Source of the DNA: Ooceraea biroi
Taxonomy: Eukaryota > Arthropoda > Insecta > Hymenoptera > Formicidae
Assembly: GCF_003672135.1 (NCBI RefSeq)
Contig: NC_039516.1
Span: 5,129,838 to 5,193,837 of the forward strand
Direction of reading: 5' to 3'
DNA length: 64,000 nt
The position numbers and the translations under genes are program-made. Shown here piece by piece: positions 24,719-37,834 of the stretch. Under the pieces are notes generated by a model. The model worked only from the letters and a program-made list of their open reading frames with translations. It made no database searches and had not been told where the DNA came from. How positions within the stretch are numbered: position 1 is the stretch's first letter; each line of letters begins with the position of its first letter.

Positions 24719-27549
24719 CTGCAACACGAAGTTCGATGAACGATTAGCCGCACGTTGCAATGCAGAATAGATATAGAACATAGAATCGATTTCCATGTCG
24801 CAATTTCCGGTAATTCCACCAGCGCGAATGAAACTATCCTAAATAATCTCTAATATTAATAATTCCGAAATAATTTCTAATAATACACGTTTACGTTTAT
24901 TTATTTATTATGTTTTATTCATTTAACAAATACATAATAGTCTTGTTTTCAATAAACTTTCTTTCAATTATAAAAGAACTAAAGCTCTGAAATTTTCTTC
25001 TTATCGGTAACACTTGAATTTCCTATATTAAGATTTAGGAAGAATTGCTATTATAAATCGACTGTTCAACAGTAGAAGGTGACGTATATTGGCGCGCAAT
25101 TAGATTAAGATAATCTTCCATGTCCAGGGATTCGCCATTCAAACTATAAGTCGTCACGTAACATCTAGAGACTCGCGTTCCAACTATGATACAATCTCTC
25201 AAGTCCATGTACGAATGAGAATGGATCAGAAGCGATAACATGACTGAGCGATGAGAACACACTAATTGCAATCCACGAGATCTCTTACGTATCGCGGATA
25301 AATTTATCACATTACTTGTATCTCCAATTCCTTCAGGTCCGCAGGACACGATATAGTCGTGACAGCGATATAATGTGACGACCTGAACAAAGTGTCAACG
25401 AGATCTAGAAATTCCGAGTATTCAGAAATATCTCGTCACTGCGGCGACGGTAACGCCGCGTCGCATTTCATTTCGGAAATCGATGTAATCCGGTTGCTAG
25501 CCGCTCGCGCGGAAAATGCACTTCGGCGATCGAATGACCCCGAGGCGCGGCCGAAATGCAGCCGAGGATATAAAAGCAATTAGAGGGGACCCAATTAACG
25601 TTGGTCGCGAGCTATCGTACGCTCGGGACCGCGTACGTCGCTCGCTCGTATCGTTCGCTGTTTATGGAAATAACGGCCGGCCGATATTTCGTTGGGGCGG
25701 ACGCTTGAAAACGCGGTTCCGTCGCATACACGGCCGTTTACACCGGCTTGCAAATAGAAACGCGAACCGGCAAGAGCGGTAAAGGTTGATTTTCGCATAC
25801 CGTACACGCCTATCGCGTCGTGTCGGAAATTGCGGACGTGTCATCCCGTACGAACATACAGTGCGGAGCTATCGATTCTGATTTCCAACCGTGGGTTAGA
25901 TCGTATTTTAAAGAATCTTGGCTGAATGATGAAATTCTCTCCTCCATCACGGATTTTTATTAAAAGCATTTTTATCCGCGTTCAACGCGTATCTATTTGT
26001 CTGTTCCTGGCTATTTTTCTGACAAGAATATATCTGTTTGTACATGACGCAAAGCTTTTTCAACACAATACAGCAACTTTGTTCAAGTATCTAGCACTTG
26101 TTAGTTTATTAGTTTTTGTATTGTCGCCGTTAGCAATATTGTTATACAATTAGCACTGCTAGTTCATTTGCCACTTTAATTATTACATATTTCATACTCT
26201 CATATGCGTGGCACATGCTTAAGTACATAATATAGTGTAATACGAAAAAGCAGTCGTAAGCTGATTTGTGCTGCGGCTTTAAAAGCAATTAGCGAGATGT
26301 CTGCTAAATGAATGCGCGTTGCCGGTAATTTTCGCGGCTCGATGCAAACAAATTTCCATTGCGGAAAACAAAATCGCCGCGCGGCTGGTACTTTGAGAGC
26401 AATTAGTGATGGCCCGCATAATTAACGCGCTAATTACGAAAGCAATTTCGGATAGCGCGTACTTAACTTTTTCGCATGTCGAAATATCGGCGCCGTGGAT
26501 TTTTCATTTATTCATCCACCAGGATTTAAATGTCGCTTATGTCACAATCTGGTCCGCCAGCTCGATATTAAATGTCCGTTTACACGAGATAATTTTCAAA
26601 CAAGCTGGAACATCCGCTCGATAGCTCTTTTTATTCCCGAGAGTATCCCTCAATAATAAAATTCTTTGTAAATGTAAAACCGAGAATAACTGTCGATTTA
26701 TTTTTACCGCTGAAATCCGGAAGTGGAATTATTTCTGTTTGCCGATTTATTTGTGTTTATGTGTCATTTTGAATTGTCGATGGCAGGTCCCGCGTGAAAC
26801 GGCCTTTAGGTAACTGCGCTACATGCGCCGTATATTAATCCAGATGAATTTATCGGCGTTATCGCTTCGACAGCGTTTCACCGGGGGAATAAAATTTGCG
26901 CCGGAAACGCATTTACGGGCGAGTTGGCCGAATGCGTCGAAACGCATTAACGCGGATAATCGGGAAGAAGAGTGACAGCGTGTGTGCGGGACGGATGGAT
27001 CCGCGCGCACACACATGCACAGACTATCCGAGATCCCGTTATATCCTTTTGATTAAATCGGGGCATCATTCATTGACGCAATTCTGACCGGAATGGATAT
27101 TGTTTCACAATTTTCACTATCGCGTACCTTTGTGAGTTTGAAGTTAAATAAGGAACAAAGAATCTATCTGTGCGTGCGGTCCTGCTATTTAATTCGCCGA
27201 AAGTCAATGAGCCGCGACTGAAGAGTCATTCGTGTCTTTGCGTAGTGAAGAAGAAAAGAATCGACTCCAAGTTGATCGAGGGCTGCAAGTGAGAGCAGCA
27301 ATTTCGAGATACCCTGCGTGTAGAGAATAAGGACGAGAGGTAAGTAAAAGCACGTTGGAACGAGCACGCGGCCCGCGCCTGTCGAGATTACAATGGTAGT
27401 TTGAAATGCAAATCGCGGAGTTTATGCTTGGTTTCCATAATTACAGAAGCGGCGCGCGCGAGCGCGCGTTACCTCTCGTAATGTACAATGCACATGGACC
27501 GACGTAATCGCGGCATTGTTCTGGCGCGAAACTATCTCGCCGTGTTACG

Positions 27550-27597
27550 AGGACGACGACGACAACGAGGAAGATGATGACGACGACGAAGACAACT
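27550..27597. repeat. (GAC)n/(GAT)n trinucleotide tract
   Basis: An imperfect GAC/GAG/GAT trinucleotide run. It creates a short acidic open frame that I regard as a by-product of the repeat. Confidence 0.8.
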
Positions 27598-30500
27598 CGG
27601 TGATGCGAAAGGACAGTCGTGAAACGCGAGACGCGACAGTCCACGAGAGGAAGGATACACATCGGAGCGTTGTCGACGAGCAGCTTATACAGTTTGCTAC
27701 AACAGCAATAACAGGAGGATCACATATGTCGTTACTTCATGGGTATGCGAGGACGCAGGAAAAAATGCTTCTAAAGCTTTACATTAAATGTAATAAAATA
27801 TATCGAGAGACATCGATGCTTTTAAACATCTTTTTTCACTTCATCAAAAAATAGCTAAAGTCGTTAGAAAAATAAAAGATAGTATATCCATACCCCTGCT
27901 ATTCAGGCAGATAGTCGAACATGCTGGATTTTATTGCTCAATATTATCTGTACACAAATGTTAATTCGTTTCATTCGCCGGAACTTTCAAGGAATTTATT
28001 TAATGGCACCCCAGGAATAAAAATGGTGGTAGCTCATTCCAGCAATCGCCGTTTTAATCTCCGCTCGGCGATTTAACGAGATTCCCGTGCTCGCGTGTTC
28101 GTTCATTAAGCCGCGCTGTTTTTCCACCATCAACATCAGACCAGGCGACGAATGATCCTTTTACGGGAGGTGGTTGACGCGAGTACGACGAACCGGAGGA
28201 ACGCAAGGGCCACGAACGACACGCACGGGGGCACGTAAGGATCGCGAACAGTCGCGCGATAAAGCGTGAATAAAGATGAAGAATCGAGGCGGACACCCGC
28301 GTGATGTACATCTGAAGAGCCGCTGTCGTCATGATCGCGAGTCGCGCGGAAATCCGCGTTGCGAGTGATCACGCGCGTACACCGAGCGGTGCGATCGAAC
28401 AATTCTCCCCAACGTTACGAGAGTTAAAATTGAACTCCCGCTCGCGTTTACTGACGCGAACCAAAAAAAGGAAAAAAAAAAACAAATAAAAAGGAAATAA
28501 AAGCGCAGCCGGGAATTTCTGGCGCACTTTCGTGCGCGCCGGTGCACGCGGTATCGACCGCGACCGCCGCTTTACGCTCGCCTGGCGCCATTATTGCAGC
28601 AATATTGACGGCTAGATGGATAGTATAATAAATCGCGGTAGCGAATAATATCGCGCGAACGTTGTCCATTATTGCGGCGTTATCTCCGCGAGATTGCGAG
28701 AGGACGGAGCGACGAGTGGAATAAATGAGATAATTGTTACAGAGGATATTGAATTGAGGAGTATTACTGTAATCGGGAATTATTTATGGCCAATATTTAT
28801 CGCGTACAGCCTCGTGCAACCTGTCGATAATGATGGAACTGCGAAGCGCCGCCGCACTTGCACCGTCACAGTTTCCCTCGTGTGGCCTCGCTATTATTGC
28901 GCGCATTTCCTGTAATAACGGTTTCTTCATTAAATTCCTTTCGGGTGATCAATCATTCACGATGCAGAGCTCGCGTGTAGTGGTTGCTATACCAGGCAAA
29001 CACCCGCTATGAAGTACAGCAATCAGGAAAATTAGTGTGGAACTCTTGAAGTATGCAACAACTGTTAGATACGTAACGTGCTTCCACGATAAAATATTAC
29101 ATGACGGTGTATCTATCCATGTGCGAACATACTTTTATTCTATTCAACGACAAGTTCTCTCTTTAATGCACACTTATTGATTTGATTTATTGCGTTACGT
29201 CGAGATGAGGGCATAAACTGATGTATTTCCCTAACTGATTTATTTCTCTTTCCGTGTGTGTGTGTGTCATTTATATTTCGTAATTAATAAAAAGAAAAAG
29301 AAGGTATAGAGATGGAGGCAGAAGAGATCAAGCAAGCTTTCATAACTCGTAGTTATTAAGCGAAAACAGCTGTTTGCACAGTATGATGTAGACTCTGTTG
29401 TATTTGTCGAGCTTTGACATTAAATGGACTGAATATATAGACACGCGATGTGCACAGCTCGAGTACGCCCAAGATTGACTTCATGTGACTGGGCATTCCC
29501 GACGCGGTGTGTATCTAAAATGCAATTTGCGGCGGAAACAATCGGGGCTCGCCGGCAGTTTCGAAATGAGAAAGCGAGACGCACGCACGTGCGTTCGCCA
29601 CGTACTCGAACGTTTCGGCGTGTGTATATTTAGTGCCTGAATAGCTGTATATTTCTATGTACGCGTGGCTTTGTAAAGAGCTAGATAGCTTTATCGATGT
29701 GTTTAACGTGTGGATGGCTGTATTTATACACGCGCGTAACGTGCGGATCGCTGCATCGCACGTGTGTGTCTATATCTGTGTGGGTGCGCATTTCAGTATG
29801 TACTCGCGCAAAAGACGACGAGGGCGAGTTGTAACTATTTTATGATCGGCTATAGAGGACCAGGTTTACTGCCGCTTCGAGCCTGCAGTGCCGATGGAAG
29901 AAGCCGAGGCGAAGGGCACAAGACAAAGAAAGAGAGAGCGACAGAGGGAGAAGACCAGCAGACCGGCGAATACAAGTATAATCGGTGGGGGCGAGAGAAG
30001 ACGAGGGGGCTCTGCGAGACAAAGTATTATACCCGGTGTATTATACCGGGGGATACAAGTTCGCGTACGACACGAGAAGTGCGACGCACACGTATGTACA
30101 CGTCGTACACACGTGTAGCATGTGCTGTAATACCGGAGTTTTACATTCTCCTTACATTTTATTTACGAGCGGCGTGCGATCGTCGTCGTATCGATCGGCA
30201 ACGGCGACGGGACGACGGCAACGATATCGGCGACGTCTGTCCCCGATGTGTATAAATACGAGCTGTCTAAAAGCGACTTTACGTCCACTAAAAATAGCCT
30301 ATCAATCGGTGCGTGTATCGACAAAGCGGACGGGTCATTTAGCGAGTATTATACGCGCTGTTAACAAGCTTGTCGTCCGGAACATTTTACGATCGTTATG
30401 ACTGTTGCGCGGGATCCAACAGCGAATGAACGACGCGATCGATCAGATATCATTGCCGTTATTTAATCCGCTTACCTAGTCAGTTTTGTTATACTGTGGC

Positions 30501-33181
30501 GCAAACTGCGCTGCATCTCCGCGACCGTGCGGAAAATTATTTGTTATAAATTTGTTCGCTGAAATTTTATACGCTCACTTGTCCTCCATGTACGCATTCT
30601 GATCCTCGATTTACCAATTTTCTCTCCTTACCGGCTTTACGGTCTTCGGTATATAACCATACACCATCGTCGTGTTTACGATATCAGCGTCTATAACACA
30701 CGACGCTTCACGCTTTTCGAGACTATCGAACAGATCCCGATATACCGGCGTTTCTTGATTTAACGCCCGATTGACATCGTCGAATGTCCCCTCTATTTCA
30801 CGAGATATTCCTTCGCCGGAGGAATATAATAGAGTTATCGGTCCGTTCATCCCCGTGATCGGCGAAAACAAGCCCGTAGGAAACGCGTCGCCTGTAGCTC
30901 GTCAAGTACGGCGTCACAGGAACGACCGGCAGCATTCCGATAGATACGAAGAGAGAAGGGCTTCAGAGAGAAATCTCGTCGTTGTGAGGCCTGCCTGTTC
31001 CTTAAGCCCGAGGGAGACAGCTTTACGAGGGTCCCAAGATGAACGCGAAGGGGAAGCACGAGTCAATCCAGACCTTCCGTCCCTCATGGAAGAGAAGAAG
31101 GAGGAGGAGAAGGAGAGAAAAAGAGAGAAATTTTATTTCGCCTTGGGACCAAGTCTCTTCAGGCATACGATGAAATGGCACATAGTACGTGTATGTTACA
31201 TGAGAAAGTAGATGTGAACATGCGGCACAGTAAGCGGGGCGCGATAAGAAGTACACAATTGGATTCGAATTGTGAGTGGTTGACAACGACGTTCGAAAGG
31301 AAAAAGAAGAGACGAAGAGAGACTTATTCTTGATATATTCTTAAGAGAAAATCTACTAAAGGAAAAACAGACACGATATATAAAATAAGAAACGTAATAG
31401 TTACGTACCAAGATACAATACATTCAGTTAAAGCGATGTTTAGAAAAATAAAACGAAATATGCGCAGAAATTGCCAGTCTTTTCTTCATTGAAACTAGAT
31501 GATGGAGATCTTTTATTGGGAGATGAGGTTCTAATGGCACCTCTAATGACTTCGAGAATTAGTCTCACAAATGTTTGTACGTAACAAAAGACGAAAAAAA
31601 GAAGGGAAAAGAGAAGATGCTATATTTTTCAAGCGACGAACGAAAAAGAGAGTATCCGCCTCTTAAGAGCATAAACGAAAACAAGAGAGAAAGAGACGAG
31701 CCATAATGGAGCGCAGAGGGAGAAAGAAAGGCCACATGTTAGAAGAAGCTGGGAAATAAGGGCAGACACGCCACAAAATAGAAGGAAAGTGAAGAAAGAG
31801 GCGCGTAAATTTACTTACACAGACAGAGAAGTGTCGCTGTGGACACATGCAGCGAATGAGGAACGGAAATACGGGGTGTAAAGAAATTCCGGAATTATAC
31901 ATGCAGAGAGGGAGAGAGAAGGAGGGAACCACGGTTTTAATCGACATTCCTCTCTGCAGATTTCCATGAACGCCATCGCGTCCTTTAATTTTATTCAAAT
32001 CCTCACAGCAACGAAATGCAGTTCAATGTAAACTTTCCAACGACAGAATTAAAAAAAATCGGATTAAAACATTGGTGGTAGCTGCTTTATCGCAGGTGCG
32101 TCCGAGGTGTAACATCTGCAGAAATATTGAAACGACGATATTAAACAACGAGCGTGTCGGCGAGTACCGAGATTGGACGTCGTAAAATCCGCTCGTGCAG
32201 CCGATCTTCGCGATTCCCATCGAATATGCATAAAACGCGGTGGCACGTGCGCGACACGTTGCGCGCCACCCGGTAGACACAGAAAACCGCGAGGGTAACG
32301 CGGGGCGGGAGAGGGAAGACGGAACGGCGAACGAAAGAGAAGCTGGACGCGAATAAAAGCACGGCGGGGCGAGAGCGATCGTGTCGGGCGGAACAAAGAG
32401 GAGCGAGAGTCGAGGAGGGTTTCCGACTGCAATATGGCTCCCAGGCTTCCTTCGGCGATGGCAACAAGAGAGAAGTAATGATCCTTAAACGACGACGGCG
32501 GTGTCGGGTATGCCGCGCGATAAGCGCTCGGATATCCGGTGAATAGATCCGGATCTGCCGTACGATCTATCTACGAATGGCGAGAAAATCCGCTCGCTCT
32601 TGCCACTCGACGGCAGCAGCGAGAAACGCTCACTAGCGAGTGAGCGCGGCCGCGACCACGCGGTTATTAATTTAATTGCCGATCAAACGACGGGTCGATT
32701 CGATTACGAACGCTGTTACGACGGCCGGGAAGAACCGATAGAGGTGATGGAGGTAAAGCAGGAGGGGAGAGGAACAGATGGAGAATGACGAGGGAGCGAG
32801 AGAGGGTGAAGGGCTGAAGGGAGCTCCAGGCGCCATGTTCACCGCTCATGAATATATTCATAGACGCGAGTCGCATGAACGTACACCAACATGAACGAGG
32901 GATGCTTCCCTCCCCCGTTCCCCTTTCCAAGCGTCAACCACTTCTCGACACCCTCCCCCTTATAGCGTGTGCACGACAGTGCACGCCGGACGGACACGTA
33001 ACAAGTTAACAAGTAACACCGTGCACGGCGCGCGTTAACTACGTGCGCGATTCATGCGTACACGCGTACACGTACACTCGCACACTATGCGTGCACATGC
33101 CCAACGAGCGGGCGTTGCGGATTAGCGGTGATATAATGCACTCCTTGTTATTTCGAGGGCGCCATACGTGTACACGAGGTA

Positions 33182-33215
33182 TCTCTCTCTCTCTCTGTAT
33201 CTATCTATCTATCTC
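33182..33215. repeat. (TC)n then (TATC)n microsatellite
   Basis: A TC run at 33182-33196 is followed by TATC tetranucleotides at about 33198-33215. Confidence 0.85.
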
Positions 33216-33886
33216 TTTCTCTCGTTTCCTCTGCGTGTACGCATTTACGTGTGCGTGCGTCGCATGGTTTGAATTTCACGCGAGTTTTCGTAACACGCCG
33301 TTCGATCTTGCTCGCTCGGTGGCAAGGGATTATGCATACAAACATTGACCGTCGGTGGAATACAGATGGATTTGCCAAAATCTCAACTTGTGAACCTAGC
33401 ATCGCTTTATTTATCGCGGAGAGTATTGAATAATATAGAAAGCAAATTACGTGAGGACGCATCGAAAACATGTAAATGTACATTTCGATTCTTACAAGAT
33501 ATTATTGTACATTTAAAATGTGTTTAGATATGTCAAGTATAAAAGGTATGCTTCTATGTAATATTCCTTATTTACGATGCGGAAAGATTAGTTCGAAGAT
33601 AAGCAGTGTCTCTTTGATAATGCACGGCCAGAGGATATACAGTAGCCGAGAAATCCCTAGACTTTAAAAGGAGATCCAAGGATCGGTAGGTTTAGACTCA
33701 AGACCGTAACCATCCGAGGATCAAAAGATTATACTCTACACGAATTCTCTAATTTATCTTAAGACCGAGAAAATTCAAGACCCGTACAGGGATTCAAGGA
33801 CGCAGGTACTCGACCAAATCCAAAAGGTCTTTCAACTCCAAGTCAAGTGGACTTCAGCGAAGCGAAATACCTAAAAACCCCAGGGA

Positions 33887-33917
33887 TATATAAAAGATGC
33901 CAGAATCGATATCAGTT
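33887..33917 (+). promoter_or_regulatory. Possible core promoter: TATA box plus initiator
   Basis: TATATAAAAG at 33887-33896 is followed by TCAGTT at 33912-33917, which matches the arthropod initiator. The spacing from the first T of the TATA box to the initiator A is 27 bases. No convincing open frame follows. Such pairs can occur by chance in AT-rich DNA. Confidence 0.25.
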
Positions 33918-36900
33918 CAGAAGAAAGTCCCGAAAGTACCAAAGGTAATAATTCCAAAAATGCAAGGAACAATGTAGAAACACACACGCGCGTCAAAGCT
34001 GACTTAATAAGAAAGAATGGACAGTTAAAATACGAGCTATATCCGCCTTTTAGCAGTTTCTTTCGAGTCACGTAGCGTGCAGGAATCTCGGAGAAAAGGC
34101 GAGGACCCTCAGGGTGCGAGCTGCCTGATCCCAACGAGACTGAGGCGGAAACTAAAATGATGGCTACGTGAAATAGTTGCAGGAGTTGATTCCGTGGAAA
34201 CCGGTTATCACCGAGATAAAGGTCTTAACCCTCTAATGCGCTATCCACTTTTCCGCCTACCTAAAAATGCTACATCATGTAACGTAAAATGACAACTAAA
34301 TTGTTACGTCGACTCGGCGATGTGAATCCGATAAGTATACACGATAAAACGCTGCGTTCCTAGAATGAAAACGTCTTAACTACTAAGATTGTTGCTGCTA
34401 AGAGCACAATTAATAATTAGCCTCAACGCGAATGCGCACGTATCTTCAAAAAGTATCGTGGCTATCGTGGGAACGTCCTAACAATGATTCTCGAATCGTC
34501 GCTTCTGTAATCGAAAGATACGAATTCTCACAGAAGATGAAGAAATTTCAATCATATCGAAAAGGAAATACGTTGCAGTGATCGTCGCATATTTAACACT
34601 GTTACACGGAGTCATCTCGCGCTGTATTATCGAGCATAAGTTTTCCTCGCGTTAAGCAAACAGAACTCAGAATTATACGACCACATCTACCGCGAAGAGC
34701 GCGACGAGAATATACGAGTCAACGTCTTCGAAATTACAGGTATGATGAGAAATTTATATGCAGCATGCGGGCTCATTTTGACCCCCGAAGTGCGGCGGAG
34801 AGTTCAAGTCGGACGTCGTCATTGGCCTCTCGTGCAAAGAAACGGAGAGAGGGAGAGGACGAGAGGGAGGGAGACAGACAGAGAAATAGGTTCCAGAATT
34901 GCCGTGGAATTTAAATCGCCACCTTCTCGGATCCCGCGGATTTATCGTTAAACGTTCTCTTGGTTACCGATCTGCTGCGCGCGGGAGACGTAGGTAGAGA
35001 TATAAAAAGCCGAAATAATCGGCGTTCTCGCATCGTCGGCGAAATGGTTGACTGTAAAATTTATAACCGAGTGACGCCGGCAGCTGCGAGGAGCCGTCGT
35101 CTAATGGCAGCTGGCTCGTACCAACGGGAGAGAAGAAAGACCGATCCGATCGTGACTCGTCGACGTGTTAAAGCGGAACGGAGCGGGCATGAGGGAGAGA
35201 AATGAGCGGCTCCGGACTAATCGCCTTGTAACGCGGCGATCGTCATCCTGTAAGAGCGTGTAACTCGCGCGATCCCCGACACGCCGTGCAGCCTGATTAT
35301 CTACGCGTAATCGAGACACCACGCTGCATTGTCGCGGAATATTAAAAGAATAACAGCACTTCCGCATCGAACGATCGAACCTAATTGATATATAAATTCC
35401 CCGGCAACGTGTTTGCTCGCCCAGATTCCCGTGCTCCTCGATGTCGCAAAAGTCATTTTTCTTCACTGTCATTTCAAGTTTCCGTCGCGGGAAGTACACG
35501 CGGTGATTTGTGGAGAACCGGTGTAGAGCACGACGAGTTAAGACCTGAGCAGAGAGAGAAAGAGAGAGAGTTGGAGAAGAGAGGATAAACGGTACGAAGG
35601 AAGCAATAAAGTGCGAGTGACGCTGAGACGGAAATCTTCGCTAATTACATTAAGTCGGCACCTGTTTCCACGTACACCGTGGTACGTCGATAGATAAAAT
35701 GCCGGACAATTACGGCCGGACATATCTCTAATTCAGCGTGCGTGCGTGCGTGTGTGCGATGTATGTGTGCCATTTGTGTGCATTCGCGCCTGTGTATCAC
35801 GCCAATGTCTCTCGTCGAGAAAGGACCGCGAGGCGCAAGGAATTGAAACGGCAAGACGCGCCGTGCGGCGGGATTCGTTAACTGCCGGGCAATTACGAGA
35901 AAAACCAGTCTTTGTTACCCGGGAGCGCATTACAGCGATCGACTTTAATGGAAGCAATAAAATGCAGGTGCTAGTGCCGCGCGTTCCCCGTAGCCATTGG
36001 CGTAACTCGTCCAAGTCCGATCGCGCTGAAGCCTCGCGCGATGGAGAACCCGATGCTCCCGTATCCCGTGATCAAGATCCTGATCTCGATCCCGCGCTAA
36101 TCTGATAAGTAGAGGTATAGGAGGAGGATAAAACACCGTTCGCCGGTCATTTTCTCTTGCGCTCTACACGTGCGCAATGTAGCAAAAAATCAGACGTTCT
36201 CTAAAAAGCAATTTTTAGAAACATCGACATTTTTGCGCGTCTTTTGCAATGCTAATTTTTCTTCAATCAGGATCAATCTTTGCTATCACGCGAAGCGATC
36301 GTCCGGCGACGATCCTTGACTTCTCATCAAACGATCGTAAAGAGAAGAGCCATGTAGATTGCCCTGAAGATCGCCAGCGACCGTCGTTTTGCCGTGATCT
36401 TTCACACGCGCGTAAATGCGTAAATGCGATTGATAATTGCCAAGTTGGCGTGGTAGACAGTGGATGGAAATCATATCTGGTGTGCGGCGAGTTCAAGACA
36501 GCCGACTAAGCGCGTGTCAGCGCGCGGAGATGTGAAGCGACCATGACTTCGGGCAAATGGCGCGAAACTGTGGCGTGTAATTAACACGTTAGCCGGATCA
36601 GCGGCATGATCCTCGGTGCCGTGGAGTACACACGTCGCTTAGAGAACACTCAGCCATCACACTCGGCTATTTATAGCGAACATAGCGCTTAATATAGCTT
36701 AATGGCTTATGCAGATTACGTGCAGAGAGAATGCAATAATTTTTATCGCCACGTGTAATCTAACGCGACCAGAGAAAGAGAACTTGAGATCGCGCTCGGT
36801 CGCTTTCTTACGATTCCCTTCAGCGCGATCCGGACGAGCGCCAGACGAAACGCCTCGTAATTACACGATTGTCGCAAAAAAAAAAACACGACTGACAAGC

Positions 36901-37794
36901 ATGGAAGTATGTTGAGCACTTCTTTCGTGCACTTTCGACGTGGAATTAAACGACGGGATTATAGGGGTCTGCTACCGCCGTGTTATACAAGTGACATCGA
37001 TAATAATTCCGCCGATCGATGCGAAATGACGCAGGCAGTTAAGTCCACACTGTCCGCAGTGTTCGCCGCAGCTGCAAGAACCCGGATGCCCTTTGCAACG
37101 CCGCGCATTTCTATGTAAACGACCCGAGAGATGGTCGGTATTTAATATTTAATCGTCGACGTCGCAACGACATACACCACGCTACCTTAAGTGGCGCGGC
37201 AATTTTTGCTCTCGGCGGAAACTTGCGCGGTGAACAATATCGTTGTCCTTTCAATTAGAATTACGCCTATCCTGGCGCGACGCTTGCGCGAGATTACATC
37301 TGTCTGATTTAAACACGCCGTGCGAAATAATTTCGCTAACAGACATTATACTAGCGAGTCTCCATTGCGTTATTTGTCTAGACGCACGACAGTGAAAGCA
37401 ACGCGTACTACAATTTTAGTGGCTGCACAATTTAATTAACGACACGAGGTCGCGGTAAAGAATACATAATAAAGCGGTAATGGCTACCGCCATTAGGAAT
37501 ATTATAATCTAATTGAGTAAATTGTTAAAGAGCTAATACCCGCAATTACCCTGTCGTGCAATTACCCCCACAGAAAGATCATAATTGCGACAAACAACCG
37601 CCGATCCGAGGAATCGATGCACGCGAGCAAAATTGTGCGGTTCATGCAGCTTTGAGACAACTGTTCGACAGTTAATATTTTACCTGCGAACTGACAGCTC
37701 TGCAATCATCGGCGAGGCTCTGAAGTGTTATCGAGCTAAGTCGCGTGTTCTCGATATGACGGTATGTAGAGACATTATCTTATACCAAGATACA

Positions 37795-37834
37795 ATACAT
37801 ACGCGCGCGCGCGCGCGCACACACATGTACATAT
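37795..37834. repeat. (CG)n(CA)n run, 40 bp of perfect purine-pyrimidine alternation
   Basis: A central CGCGCG block (about 37802-37818) passes into CACACA and TGTACATA, with unbroken alternation across 40 bases. It is prone to form Z-DNA. Confidence 0.85.

Noticed and set aside
25035..25380. Minus-strand open frame of about 115 codons preceded by a TTTGTTCAG acceptor-like site
   Set aside because: No recognised family, and the best internal donor is in the wrong phase for the sbb exon. A frame of this length is expected by chance in a window this size.
27516..27854. Acidic plus-strand frame (poly-Asp/Glu)
   Set aside because: Produced by a GAC/GAT trinucleotide repeat and otherwise unsupported.
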